A DNA stretch of 64,000 nucleotides. It comes from Spirodela intermedia. Taxonomy: Eukaryota > Streptophyta > Magnoliopsida > Alismatales > Araceae. This document shows positions 24,063 to 36,400 of the stretch, piece by piece. The notes beneath the pieces were generated by a model, which saw only the letters and a list, made by a program, of their open reading frames with translations, did no database searches and was not told where the DNA came from. Where the stretch lies: positions 4,258,892 through 4,322,891 of the forward strand of contig LR746265.1 of NCBI GenBank assembly GCA_902729315.2, in the 5' to 3' direction. Positions within the stretch are counted from its first letter, which is position 1; each line of letters opens with the position of its first letter. A program made the position numbers and the translations under genes.

Positions 24063-27000
24063 ACTCACGCGCGCACACACACGCACAGTATGCTGATGAT
24101 TCTTTCTTGTCCGTTTAGTGCAGTGATATTTATTTTTCTTTTGTTAAATCGTATGTCTCTATATTTTATGTAAAAATATGGTGACGCCTAAATATATGAC
24201 GTAATGATCTAACATTAATAATGGGAACGAAGCTTGACTTACAAGTTGGAGGTGAATTCTGTGAGTCAGCAAGCCAATGGTTAAGTCAGACCTGACAGCG
24301 TATGATTGCAGGTGACTGTCTCATTCCTTCTGATATTACCCGACTTGCATGCGATTCGGCCATCACTCAGCACTGTCGCAATTGCGACTCTGGCTGACTT
24401 GATGCCAATGTAGGTCAACTTTCCCGGGCTGTAGTACAGAGGTTCACTTTTGTACCAGTTTCGCTCATATGACTCGATACAGACAAGTCCAACTCATTTT
24501 ACAACAATACAAGTTATGGCCGACCTTGGAAAGTATGTTCTAGACGCCAGAGGAAATTATTGTAAATTTAAGTGCCTTAATATAATGCGATAATTCTAGG
24601 AGTCACTGAGACAGATTTCTGATTCCTCACAGTAACTTGATAAATTAAAGAACGGCATGTGGCTGAGTCCTAAAAGTAGCTTTTGTCTCCCGCCACTGTG
24701 TTATTCTGAAAGTTTTTATTAGGATAGAGTGTTTTTCATGGCATTGGTGTGCGGATAGAGCCGTTGCAATGATCCATGATACCTAATTGGTGCTTATGCA
24801 GTACGTGTTTGACAAAATTTGCGGGTTACTTCAGGTAGGATGTCTCAATAACGATTTTAGTCTTTTAGTTTGATGTTGAAATATGTCTTTTGATTGATTG
24901 ATGGGGGTTTACCAGTCGGCATTATGCTCCTGCCATCATCCACGTTCATGGTTACTTGATTGTGATGGGGTGGAGTAATCTTCAATTGGCAGACTTCTCC
25001 GAATATTATTTCTCATGATTCTTTATTGGCCATTGGGGAAAAGTATGTTACTTTCCAGTCCTGATCCGAAGAACAGATGATTTTTTTTAGATAGACTCTG
25101 CGGATATTCAAAATGGATTTATTTTTTAGGTCCTTTAACTCATGTTTCTTCTCTTTATGCATCTCCAAACAGTTTCTTTGTGTCGTGAAAACTGTCAGCA
25201 TCTTTCACTGGTTTGTCCATTTTTCTAAAAGTATCGAATTTTAATATTAAAATATTAACATTTTTTCTTCAAAAAATTTAGATTGTTAAGTGTCTTTTCT
25301 TATTTCATGGAGAGGTAAATAGTCATACAGCTTTGCACTTCATTCATGAATGCGGAGCAACCATTTTGAAGAAAGATGTGCCAGTAATGATGCAGTTACG
25401 TTTCATTTTTCCTCTTTTTCTTGAAAGCATAGATCTTTATATGGATCCTAGATTTGACAGTGTTCTTCCTGTCCAATTTATTTGGGAGATTGACATAAGG
25501 CAGTGGACCTGAGAGAATCTTCTAATTCTTAACCTTTGATTCTGTTCTCTTATTTGCACACTTACCAAAAACCTGGATCAATACTCTATTGCGGCAAGCT
25601 TTAAAAAGATGAACGTATGTCATGGTTATTATCTCGGATATACGTCATGGTAGTGAAGCCATGTATGTGCTGAAGTAGACGGGAGACATTAATGGCGGTA
25701 AATTTTCTTTTTTTAGAGCCTATATTCTGTCAAGTAATAAAATATGTGAAATTTGATTTCTTTTATTCCTTGAAAATTTAGTAATCGTTGCTTGACATTT
25801 CGTAGCATATTGTGTTAACACTCGCCTGTCATTCTCCTGTGCATTTTCTCAGGGAACCGCTAGGTTGATGTATAATTCATTTGGCTCGTCTTTATGGTTG
25901 TTGCCATTTTCCAAGTACTGTAGAGCTGATAATTCGTATTGGAAGCATTTCTTTGATGGGAAGGATGGTCATCATCACACACAGTACTGTGATGGCAAAG
26001 AATTTCAATCGAACTACTCTGCTTGGCCAGTAGATATCGTAAATATTGAAGTTCCTTTTGTTCGAGGTACCGAAGCCTTTCCGTCAATATCAGAAGTAAC
26101 ACAAGAGGTCATTTCTAATATGGAATGCAGCCGTCCTGTTCAAATGGCCTTTTCTGTTAGAGAGGTAGCAGACGGTAGTTTCTTCAAAGCAATAGAGGTT
26201 TATGATCCAGATAGCGAACGGCTGTTATATCAACTAAAAAAGTAAGTGGGATAACAAAGAAAATTGCTTCAGTAAATTTCCCTAGATTTTTTATTTTTAG
26301 CATTTAATTATGATTTCTATTCAAAAATTTTTATTTTTGGATCCTAAATCTTTTCTGGTGGTTTTTGTGTATTTTTCTTCTTACACTTTTCCTCATCATG
26401 CTTGCTTCTGTAAAACCTTTCAATTTTTATTTTGTTGGTCTTTAAAACACTTTCCGCTTCTCTATAAAAATTCTGAAAAAATCGGTGGAAATTTCTTATC
26501 CGGGCTCTCCTTGTGCTAATTATATTCGTCGTGATATGTCACATTGAATTTGAGTCGGAGTGTCGTGCTTTATATATTGTCTGAAGGAAACAACGTTTTA
26601 GCCTTTTACCTTATCTGCAGACCGCAATTCGTATATTGTTTTTTGTATGTTCGTTAAATTTTTCATAAAAATATAGATATTATCAAGGGGATCCAGTGCT
26701 CAATCCTCTTACACCTTGGGATAGACCTCCTCTGAAGAACATTTTCTGCATATACGGAATAGGCTCAAAGACCGAGGTATGTGCTCTTCAGAACGTAATT
26801 CTTTTTGATGTGACCAATACATGATTTAAGGTCAGCGAAACATTACACCAATAGCTGCGAAATTTTCTATTGCCTCATTTTTTGAGGGCTAGAGGGTGGG
26901 AAATAAATGTATTGATGCATCATTATTATGCTGTTGATTGGCATTAGTCTATATAATCATAAATGGTGACGTTGGTGATTTTCAGTTAATTAAGCACACA

Positions 27001-30000
27001 ATGAACCGAAGGATATATTTGACCTTGACTTTATCCTTGTTTCGTATGAAATAAAAGAACCAGAGCTGGATCTGGGGGTAAGTGGCCGCTGGAGGTATAG
27101 TGGCTTGTGCTGTGCCGTCATTTCGGGTTCCTGGCCGGTTTCATCACTAGTCAAATGGCGAACTAGACCTTGAATCAACTAGGTTATCATTAGCACAAAG
27201 TGAAAAACTTGAAAGCTAGGGTACCATTTATTTGAAATCCGCCCCTATTAATGGTTATGGAAATAAATAAATAAAATAACACCTTCAGCAAGCTGGTAAC
27301 TCGATTTGGTAATTAAGGTTCGTTTATTAGATGATCATAAAAGAAACTTTATCGGTTTCCTTGTTAGCATTGTTGATTCATTATTTATAATTAAAATTTA
27401 TGTCACACATCAGAGGAGATATATGTGTAATACGCAGGAATTGACTTGTGTTTATTTATTTGTTCTCTCTCTCTATATATATATACATATATATACGTAA
27501 ATGTATTTTCATGTTATTCTTAGTTTTTTCATTTCATTTTAGTTTATGATGAATAAATTGGACCAAATTTGAAGTTTCGTAAATAGCATAGTTCCTTTGA
27601 ACTCCTCTGATTACTGATGGTGATGACACTCGGTTGAAATAGGTTGGCTATTATTTCGCCCCAAGTGGCAAGCCGTATCCTGATAACTGGATCATAACTG
27701 ACATCATTTATGAACAAGAAGGGACACTGTTTTCCAGGCAGGTGTTGTTGTCGCTGAACTCATATTTTTTATTCTTAAGTTAATATTTTGAGCGTAGTTA
27801 AGTGGTCTTGAAATAGAAATATAAATGATCATTCTTTTCCCCATTCATGCCAGATTCTGTTTAGTGTAACTGTTGAGGCACACTATTAACCCTGAGCATG
27901 TGCCTTGTTTAATGGTCGATAAGGATGTGATAATTCAAAACTCTTCAATGTTCCGTTTTATATATATATATATAAATAAGTTAAATCCAAGTTGGCATTA
28001 TCCACTTTCCCTTAATCAGTTGATTCATCTGATCCAATTCAAGTTAAATTGGGATTAGGCCCAGACCGCGCAGCCAATTCAATTCTTCGGTCCATGAAAT
28101 GGAATCCTTTATGTACTGTGGACATCCCATGCCACCTGTGTCTATGTTGAATTATGAGAATGTAGATCCTTATCTCTTTTCACTCCCCTTTGTTCCTGGC
28201 TACAATTTTGGTTAGGCTTTGGGAACGATTAGCCTCAGGCTCCGAGTTTTCACTCTTGTGGTGCGATCCAAAATAGCTGAGAGCTGAGCTCAATGCTCAC
28301 TTTTGACCAGGTATACTACCGTGGCGCAACCGTATTTGACAATACCGCTAAACATGTGAAGTGATTTTTAGAAGGGTTTAGAAGTAAAGGATGATCATTG
28401 GGGAAATGTGACAGCAATATGAGATGTGTATTGAAATCATTTCTATCTGTCGGATTTATCTAAGAGTCATGAAATGGTGTGTTTCAATGAGGTATATGAT
28501 AATATTCCTTTCAGTGATGTTAATTTAAGAGAAAGTGGATATAATTTTCTATGGGATTAGTTCAATTAAAACGGCTAAAGCTTTGTGGAAACGGGTTTTA
28601 TCTCTGACCAATTTTTTCGTTGGATAATTTAGGATGAAAGTCCTCTTGACGACGCTCTTCTGGCATGCCGGCTAATCCATGACATGATCATTTTTAGAAA
28701 TTCAGTACTCTTAATCGAGCATTTTATGATTTCATATATTCATTTTCTCTTCAGATTTTCTTGATTTCTTCCATTGGGATGGTTCGAAGTTTAGGGAATA
28801 TAATGAGGATTTGCACATGTTTTGCGAAACATTTATATAACCGATCAATATATTTGATGGTGATCGTTATCTTCTACTAAAGCTTGAAATCCCCACTTTC
28901 CGCTGCGCTCATTATGAATGATAAAATTATAAACATTTTTTTAGGAAAAAATAAGTCTACAAATCCTGACAGAGTTACCTTACATTGTTTTTCAGATCAG
29001 GAAACTCAGTCAGCGGAAATCAAGGAGTAACAAGTGGAGATGAAACGGTATGTTTAAGCAAGAGATTTAAAGCTCTCTGGCATATTAATAGATGTGGAAA
29101 ATTTTCCTTGCATCAGGTACCTTATAATTCTCTCTCATGGTGCAAAACCTGGCTTGGAACCAAAGTAAACATTACAAGAGCTCCTCAGGTTCTCTTTCAA
29201 TTCACTAACTCTTATTTATGACAGAAGTTAAAGTGCCTTTCGTGCAAAAATAATGATGATATTCAATGAATCGAAATCATACGGAGAGCTTTTTATGAGT
29301 GTACTGGCTTTATGATGATTAACTCATCTCCTATCCCAGGCTTTGTACCTACAATATGAATGTTCTCGGCTCCCCATTAGCTGGTCTCTGCCGAGGATGA
29401 GGGTATATATTTATTATTAAGATGGATAACTAAGTGGTGCCCTGGCATCCGGTGTCATTTTTGGTGTTGGGTGTCTCGATGTGATGACAGCCCTGTCATC
29501 AGGCCTGCTAGTTCGAGTTATCTATACGTCCATTCCTTTATCTTGGAAACCCGTAGCCTTGCAGTGTCACTACGTCAGAAACTCCTTGTCCCTACTCCTC
29601 TCGTGATTCTCTCGTCCTATGCAATTTGGCATTCCCCCTTTGTGGCTTCACTCACCCCCAGGCGTCCAGCAGCACCAGCTGTTGGATGACTGCTGCAAGT
29701 AACCCTACCCTCTCTCGTCTAATGGCAGCCGCTCACTTATTTGCCACAGTACCTTTGTTGTTCATGAGGTCATCCTATCCTTCAGTCATACTTCTCGTTC
29801 TTTCTCTTCCTTCTTCCTACTGGTTCAGTTACCGCGTCATGCTGGGAAAGCATTCAAACGAAAGTAACCAGCAATGCATCTGTAGTCACTGTTCGCGCTA
29901 GAAACCTTCTTGGCTTTATACTGCAGCTTGCCCTGCCAATTAGATAAGTACTGCGTGCAATAGACATCATCAGTATATAAATACCCTGAGGTAATATTTC

Positions 30001-32599
30001 GTTCTATATGATTATTTTGCAAATATAACCCAATTTGATTTGTAAATTTCTTATCCTAAAACAGGCTCTTCTTTCGAATGGACTTCTTGTTCTGGTATCA
30101 TTTACCATAAATCCCATGCCTGATTATCATTCGCAAGCATAAGCAAGCTCTTGTTCTCAAATCAGAGATAAGTCATATTTTCAGAAATCACAAAAAATCT
30201 CTTAGACAATAGACTACCATGCAAAATTCTGAAGGAGCAAACGTATACCATGTAATGTCGATTCCAGGAAAGTTGGTTGTCTAATCAACCCATGTACCAT
30301 GTAATGTGATGCGGCTATGCCATCAAGTATTCCCACTTTTCAGGTTGTCACTTCTTATGTATCAAGTTGAAAATATATACCACTAAATATACAACAAATA
30401 GGTGATTATCTTTGTTTTGCTATCTTTCCCTGTTTCCTTGTTATCTAATGGCTAAACTCTGTTGACTTTTTCCATCCAATATAGCACGTATCCTTCAAAC
30501 GTTGAGTAGATTCGTCGTTGTAATCGAAAGAATATTGATGTAGCATACTCCATTATTTATTTTTTATCTGTATCTTCGTTTTTATTTGTTTACCTGCTGC
30601 GAAAAATCTGCAGTCAGAACATGATGGGTCTGACGTTCAGACGATCCTAAATGCTGATCATCACAAGGGGGAAGATGTCATTCCAAATATGAACAGGACT
30701 CCTCATGTTAAGTATATTACATACTACGAGGATGCTGAAAGCATTAAAGGAAAGAGAACGGCTGTTTGGGAGCTTGATAAAGGTAAACAAGTTTTTTAGA
30801 CAGCCAAGGTATCCAATTATGTTTCATAAATTCTTAGCCTCTAGATTTGGAAGTGATGAAATTCTCTCGTTCATAATCATTTTCAATACCCATTCACCAA
30901 CAACATTTTTTTTTTCTTTTTGGATTTTTTTTGTCGAGAAAATGAAATATTTTAGGGTTTATTAAATGGTATGCTGTCGTCATCTGTTCAATCTATAATG
31001 ATTACTTTGGCAATCTTCTTTGCAAACAGTAAAATAGTTTTCGCCACATTTTCCGTGGTTTCACATGGATAGGTGTCTAGGTAGTATTGTAAAATATACA
31101 CATAATGATATCACACAGGAGATAGGGAGGATTGAAAATATCCATTCAAAAGATCATCTACTTGAATCCTCTTTTAACAAAATTGAGAACATACCCTTGG
31201 AATTTACTAGATTTTCAGACCCGAAACCCCTGATGCATAATATTTTCCACAATATCTCGACATATAATTTTGTTCCAGAACTGTTTCTTAATATAATATA
31301 AACTCTGTTAATTAACGTCCTGGGAATGCATTCCAATGCTCCTTTCAGTTATTCAGCATAGTTTCAGAATTAATTTCGCTCCTTATATATAAAAAAAATC
31401 GGTTAATATTTGCATATTTAAACAAAATGTGTCTCTAATGCTTTCGGAGGTTTATAATTGGGGCATATGATAAATGAAGAGAGTGGAAGTAACTGCTTGT
31501 TTTTTTATTTGGAGCAAATGCAAGGAAAATAATGAAGAGCAGGAACTTAGATCATGAGCTAATACTCAATTATCTGGTGCTAAATGAGAGGTATACTCCC
31601 ATCATTTACTGAGAGAAATGATGGGTAAATCTTCTCTGCAAATTCACACTTTCTCACTTATAAATCTTCATATTTTTAAGAACAAAAGCACCACAAGTGA
31701 GCTCTTTCACTAGACGCTCTTCTGCCACCACTGACTGATACAGGAGCTATTATGGGCGGAGGGACCAATCGGCACGGATTGGTTGCCAGGGTGTGTGGTG
31801 AAGGCCATCAGTAGTAGTGCTGGTCAATGACCTTTTGCCTAGCCTAGAACCGGCAGAGACTAAAAGCCAGCGGCAGGATGTTCGAAGGCTTCCTGCCAAT
31901 CCGTGCCGATTGCCTCCTTTTCAGCCAATTCAAGACAGAACCAGCATCAAATCCAACCTCATTCCTTGCACAAATCATGAACCCATCTCAGTAAATGTGT
32001 GGCGTGATCAAGCGGGGAACTGGATACGAGAAGACCCCAGAATACACCCAGATGAATATAATCGAATACTTCTCGCGGATTTACATGCTAGTGTGTGATT
32101 ATTTGGCTAGGGCAGCACTGACGCCCTGCGCCTCTTCTTCTCATGGACAGCGAACCACAGGAATATCGTCAGATCACCGGTTCTAATGCGAGAGCTGTGG
32201 CTCCAAATGTGGCACGACATTCAACCCGACGCAAGGTCCAAGTTCGTCACCAAAGGTGAAGTCTCCACCCGCTCCTTTCACTCCTGCTTCGCGCTAGTGT
32301 GTGTACCTTCATGGTCGGTAGGCTAAGATCCATCTCAGCAGCCAGACGCGGGCCCCTGAGAGACGTGGACTGCTACTGGGACTACGGAAAAGCCCGCTGC
32401 GCCTGGCCCGAACACTGCGAGTACAGGTAGACGATGCAGAACACCCTCCGCTCTATTTCTTTCCTTGTTCTGAGGATCCGACGGCTGAATGCGGAAACCC
32501 TGATGGTGCCCCAGGTACGTCTTCGGAGACGTCCATCTCGGGCAGAGCTGCAGGTTGAAGAACGCCTCCCGCGAGCTCCTCCTGCATTACCTGGAATGA
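21291..32599 (+). CDS. PSAT1: PSAT, phospholipid:sterol O-acyltransferase (LCAT family)
   Basis: Moves an acyl group from the sn-2 position of phospholipids to sterols, making steryl esters at microsomal membranes. Fourteen exons: 21291-21524, 22093-22228, 22955-23099, 23649-23818, 23919-23995, 25853-26241, 26677-26776, 27643-27737, 28996-29047, 29117-29188, 30614-30782, 32151-32255, 32342-32426, 32515-32599; 637 aa, close to the roughly 630 aa of plant PSAT. Order: Arg-rich start and hydrophobic anchor (IIIVSLLLLLF), lid region (DCPYSPLDFNPLDLVWLDTTK), Ser192 in FAHSMGNNVFRYFLEWL, Asp464 in SGDETV and His493 in SEHDGSD forming the catalytic triad, and the Cys-rich C-terminus (DCYWDYGKARCAWPEHCEYR). 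Intron 8 has a GC donor (27738), intron 9 is 69 nt and stop-free in frame, and exon 13 has a CAGCAG tandem acceptor. Introns 5 (1.9 kb) and 10-11 (1.4 kb each) are long. Confidence 0.93.
24021..24088. repeat. Compound CT/CA microsatellite in PSAT intron 5
   Basis: GTCT and CT runs pass into (CA)n and mixed CACGCG bases within the 1.86-kb intron 5. Confidence 0.9.
31766..31912. repeat. 17-bp inverted repeat in PSAT intron 11
   Basis: CAATCGGCACGGATTGG at 31766-31782 is the exact reverse complement of 31896-31912, with 113 bp between. Each arm also holds a CCAATC/GATTGG mini-hairpin. No target-site duplication was recognised. An open frame overlapping this zone (31817-32098) matches nothing I know. 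Confidence 0.8.
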
Positions 32600-32740
32600 C
32601 TCTCTCCCAGGTACCTGCATTCCCAAGAACTACAAGGTTTTAATCATGTGAGCTTCTGCTACGTGGGCACCCCACCGCCGGGGTTATTCACCTGAAAGAT
32701 TACTTTGTGATTAGCTTCGGCATTCCCAAGAACTACGTGT

Positions 32741-32807
32741 GCTGACTGCAGGAGGTCATGGCAAGGAGCTGATTATGGGACTTAGTCCCAGCTGGGTCTT
32801 TTTTCGG

Positions 32808-32843
<36 letters not shown>

Positions 32844-33000
32844 TGACTACAAGTCATGGTAAGGAGCTGACTATGGGACCTAGTCCCAGCTGGGTCTTTT
32901 TCGGGGGGGGAGAGAGAGAGAGAGAGAGCTGACTACAGGTCACGGTAAGGAGCTGACTATGGTACTTGGTCCCAGCTGGGTCTTTTTTCGGGGGCTGGAT
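32741..33000. repeat. Three tandem copies of an about 90-100 bp unit with GA tracts
   Basis: Units start at 32741, 32842 and 32928 with GCTGACT(G/A)CA, and each has AAGGAGCTGA(T/C)TATGG and GTCCCAGCTGGGTCTTTTT(T)CGGG. The first two end in (GA)n of different length, which explains most of the size difference. GTCCCAGCTGGG contains the palindrome CCCAGCTGGG. Confidence 0.9.
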
Positions 33001-33060
33001 CTGGGTCGGGTCTGTTTTCTGCTTTGGAGCCTGGTTGTGAAGTTCGAGCGTAGAACAAAA

Positions 33061-33197
33061 TGGCCCAAGTAAGTCTAGATTAACCGGCCCATTAACGCGA
33101 CAGGCACTGTCGATCGGTGAGAAGTGGATGGATGACTGGGTTGGGCCCACGCGCCAAAAGATCAGGCCCATGATTCTTCGGAGGAGGGAGTTGGGCC
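33061..33197. promoter_or_regulatory. Five site II motifs in the RPN10 promoter
   Basis: TGGCCCA 33061-33067, GGCCCAT 33086-33092, TTGGGCCCAC 33141-33150, AGGCCCAT 33164-33171 and TTGGGCC 33191-33197. Such TCP/site II clusters are usual for housekeeping plant genes, including proteasome and ribosomal protein genes. Confidence 0.6.
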
Positions 33198-33264
33198 ATG
33201 CTCGTTTGGCCTATGAAGCTACAACGTGGCTAATGACACCACAAGGAGGAGCCAAGCCGACGTG

Positions 33265-33274
33265 TATATATAAA
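33265..33274 (+). promoter_or_regulatory. TATA box of RPN10
   Basis: TATATATAAA about 130 bp before the ATG at 33401 and about 70 bp after the last site II motif. Confidence 0.7.
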
Positions 33275-33400
33275 CTCCGAGGGTGTTGCCGACTTTCAGC
33301 TGCAAGTGCCGTTTCTTTCTTTGCAAGGAAGACTCGAGGCAGCGGAGCTCCGCAATCTGTGCAGCTCGGGGATTCCCTGCCGTCTGCCTTAGTCGGAAAC

Positions 33401-36400
33401 ATGGTTCTCGAGGTACGCATCTGCACTTCCCCGACCAGTGATCCATTTTACGCCCGGATTGCGGTTTTCCTGGATCCTAGGGTTTTCCTGTGGTGACACT
33501 GGGCGTGTCTCGTTGCAGTCGACGATGATCTGCATCGACAATTCGGAGTGGATGAGGAACGGTGATTACTCCCCGAGCCGTTTCCAAGCCCAAACTGATG
33601 CTGTGAATCTCATTTGCGGGGCAAAGACTCAGGCACTGACAACCTTTGCGTTTTATCCTAATTTAATTTCTGAAATCATCGTTGTCCCTACGTTGGCACG
33701 TTCCGGTGGGAGCGTACTAGAATTAGCATCTCAGGCTTTCTTCGTTCTCGGTGATGTTTGACGATTGGCCATGTGGTGGTGTTATGCAGTCGAATCCCGA
33801 GAACACGGTGGGCATTATGACAATGGCGGGCAAAGGAGTGCGTGTGCTTGTCACCCCGACTAGCGACCTGGGCAAGATCCTCGGTTGTATGCATGGTAGG
33901 TACGCTTTTTCTTTTAAAAAAAGTTCAATTGGACTCTCAGACTGGGATTATCCTGTCTTGATTTTTTTCTTTTAGTTTGGAGTTGTTCTCCCTACTTCAT
34001 TCAATTGAATCCCATTCGAGGTTTCCTTCTTGAATTTTGATGTTTTTTCTCTCTTTAGGGATGTCATGCATGTCATTGTGTGAAGCTTATCTAATAAAAT
34101 ATTTATTTTTTTATTACTTTTTCCTGTCCTGGATAGTTTATCCATCGGGCTTGGAGGAGAGCTCTCTTTCCGATGATATCCTTTTAATAACTTTCGGATG
34201 CGCATTATATTATGGCATGCAAACAGCTCTCCAAATCACGTAAATATTTTTTATTTAGACTTATATATTTCGGTGTATCATCTTTACGAAGGCCATTCTC
34301 AGATCAAAACTTCTGTCGCTGGCTTTGACTGGAGTGACTTTAACTTTTCATTTCCACGGTATAAAAAGTATCCAAGGACTGAGTATCCAAGGAAGTTAAC
34401 AAGGAAGAGAGGGTGTTGAACTAAGTTGATGGCATAAAGGAAGTGCTTCTGGGACCTGATTACATGGCGCCTCATCCTTGCCAGGAATATTTTATGGGGT
34501 TCCATCTTTTCTAAGACAGCAGATCCATAAGTCCGTGCCACCAATCTCGCCAAGTACTGAGATGAACCTGGCTACTGGAATCCAGGCTCCTCAGTTGTCT
34601 CTTGGACAATCTTATTAGGATTGTTTATTGGGATTTTATCAACCATTGTCGCAGCGTTTAAGGATGCAATTATGGTTATCCATGATGCTAGTTTATTTCG
34701 CTGATGACAACGTGGCATTTGACCCGAAAGAATGTTCTTCTTCTTTTTTTTTTTGTTTAATTCCTTTGTCGTACTTCATTGGGTGTTTAGCTGCGTTACT
34801 TTTTTTTTTGGGGCATCCTCAAAGGTTATGGCTATTTTTTTGCTCAGGGTTGGAAGTAGGAGGTGAGATGAATTTGACTGCTGGAATACAGGTTGCTCAA
34901 TTGGCTCTGAAGCATCGGCAGAACAAGAAGCAACAGCAAAGGATTATAGTATTTGCTGGAAGGTAATTCCTGGCTTTTGGTTTATTTTGTTTTTGCCTTT
35001 GCTGAGTTTAGATTGGTTATAACTTATCGACGTTTATTAGTCCAATAAAATACGAGAAGAAAACATTGGAGGCAATTGGGAGAAAATTAAAGAAAAACAG
35101 TGTAGCTCTTGACATCATTGATTTCGGGGAAGAAGAGGATGGGAAACCTGAAAAACTCGAGGCTCTTCTTTCTGCTGTAAACAACAATAGCAGCAGTCAC
35201 ATTGTCCATGTGCCACCTGGCCCAAATGCGCTATCTGATGTACTCATAAGGTAATAAATGCTGATGACATGCTGTTCATTGTATTTTTTATTTGTCACTC
35301 CCAATGGTTGACTGTTACTCCTTTGTTTGGTCCTTACCTCGATATTTGGTTGGAATTATTGTTTTCAACTGCAGCACACCTATATTCACGGGCGATGGGG
35401 ATGGAGGAAGTGGCTTTGCTGCGGCTGCTGCAGCAGCTGCTGCGGGTGGCATGTCTGGATTTGATTTTGGAGTTGATCCAAACTTGGATCCTGAGTTGGC
35501 TCTTGCGCTTAGACTTTCAATGGAGGAAGAGAGGGCTAGGCAAGAAGCAGCTGCCAAAAAGGCTGCAGAAGATGCCACGAAACAAGACAAGTCTGGGGAG
35601 CAAGCGGCTGATGCTGTAATATCTGAAGCCGGTGGCAGCAATTCAAGTCTTCCGATTGAGAAAAATGTTGATGTTATGGTTCGTCTCGTCTGAAATATTA
35701 ATAGCTGATAATGCTCATAATAGCTTTTTCTTCTAAAAAAGGAGAGGTGGTCGTTATTTTTATTATAAATGTTTGAAACACTAATATATTTTCCATTCAG
35801 GCTACAAGAAACAACATGAATGATTTACGAAATTCTTTTCTTCCTAGTCACTTTGATTGCTTAGTCATGCTTATGATGGGAATTCTGTGACTTTATATTT
35901 TCGTGCCCAAAGTTAACCCAGGATTAGGGAGGATTATGAATGCTAAAGATATCTTCCCTTGGTTTTAGTGTGCTTGGAATGCGTAGAGTCCTTTTGACCG
36001 ATTAATTGTATCTGAATCTTTACTATTCCATATGTGTTGGCAATATCCTTAGCATCATTTTGCCTATTTCCGTAGTCATCATTTCCTTGACGAACTTTTA
36101 TTTGTCAGTTTTTTACCGGATTGTGGGATAATAGGGGATAAACTTTATGCACTCTTAACAACTGACCTAGATGATAAGTTGGATGTCTGTATTCTCAAAC
36201 ATGAAGGTTTTCTTTATTTAAATTGCAGCTGTTCAATTCTTCTTTCATTCGAAGGGAAGCTCTGTTGACAATGAACTGTCAGTTTATTTTGAATAGACTC
36301 CTAAATCCTAAATATCTTATCTTTAATACGAAACCATGCGGCCAAGTTTATTCATTTCTTGCATCGTGGCATGCTGGTATCAATCTGGAGAATTCTCTTC

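Larger units (their letters stand above)
32600..33400. other. PSAT-RPN10 intergenic region
   Basis: PSAT 3' UTR, in which CATTCCCAAGAACTAC occurs twice about 96 bp apart (near 32623 and 32719), followed by a three-copy repeat array and the RPN10 promoter. Confidence 0.6.

Noticed and set aside
31817-32098. 94-codon frame in PSAT intron 11
   Set aside because: No ATG start, no family match, and PSAT homology skips it entirely; kept only as part of an intron observation.
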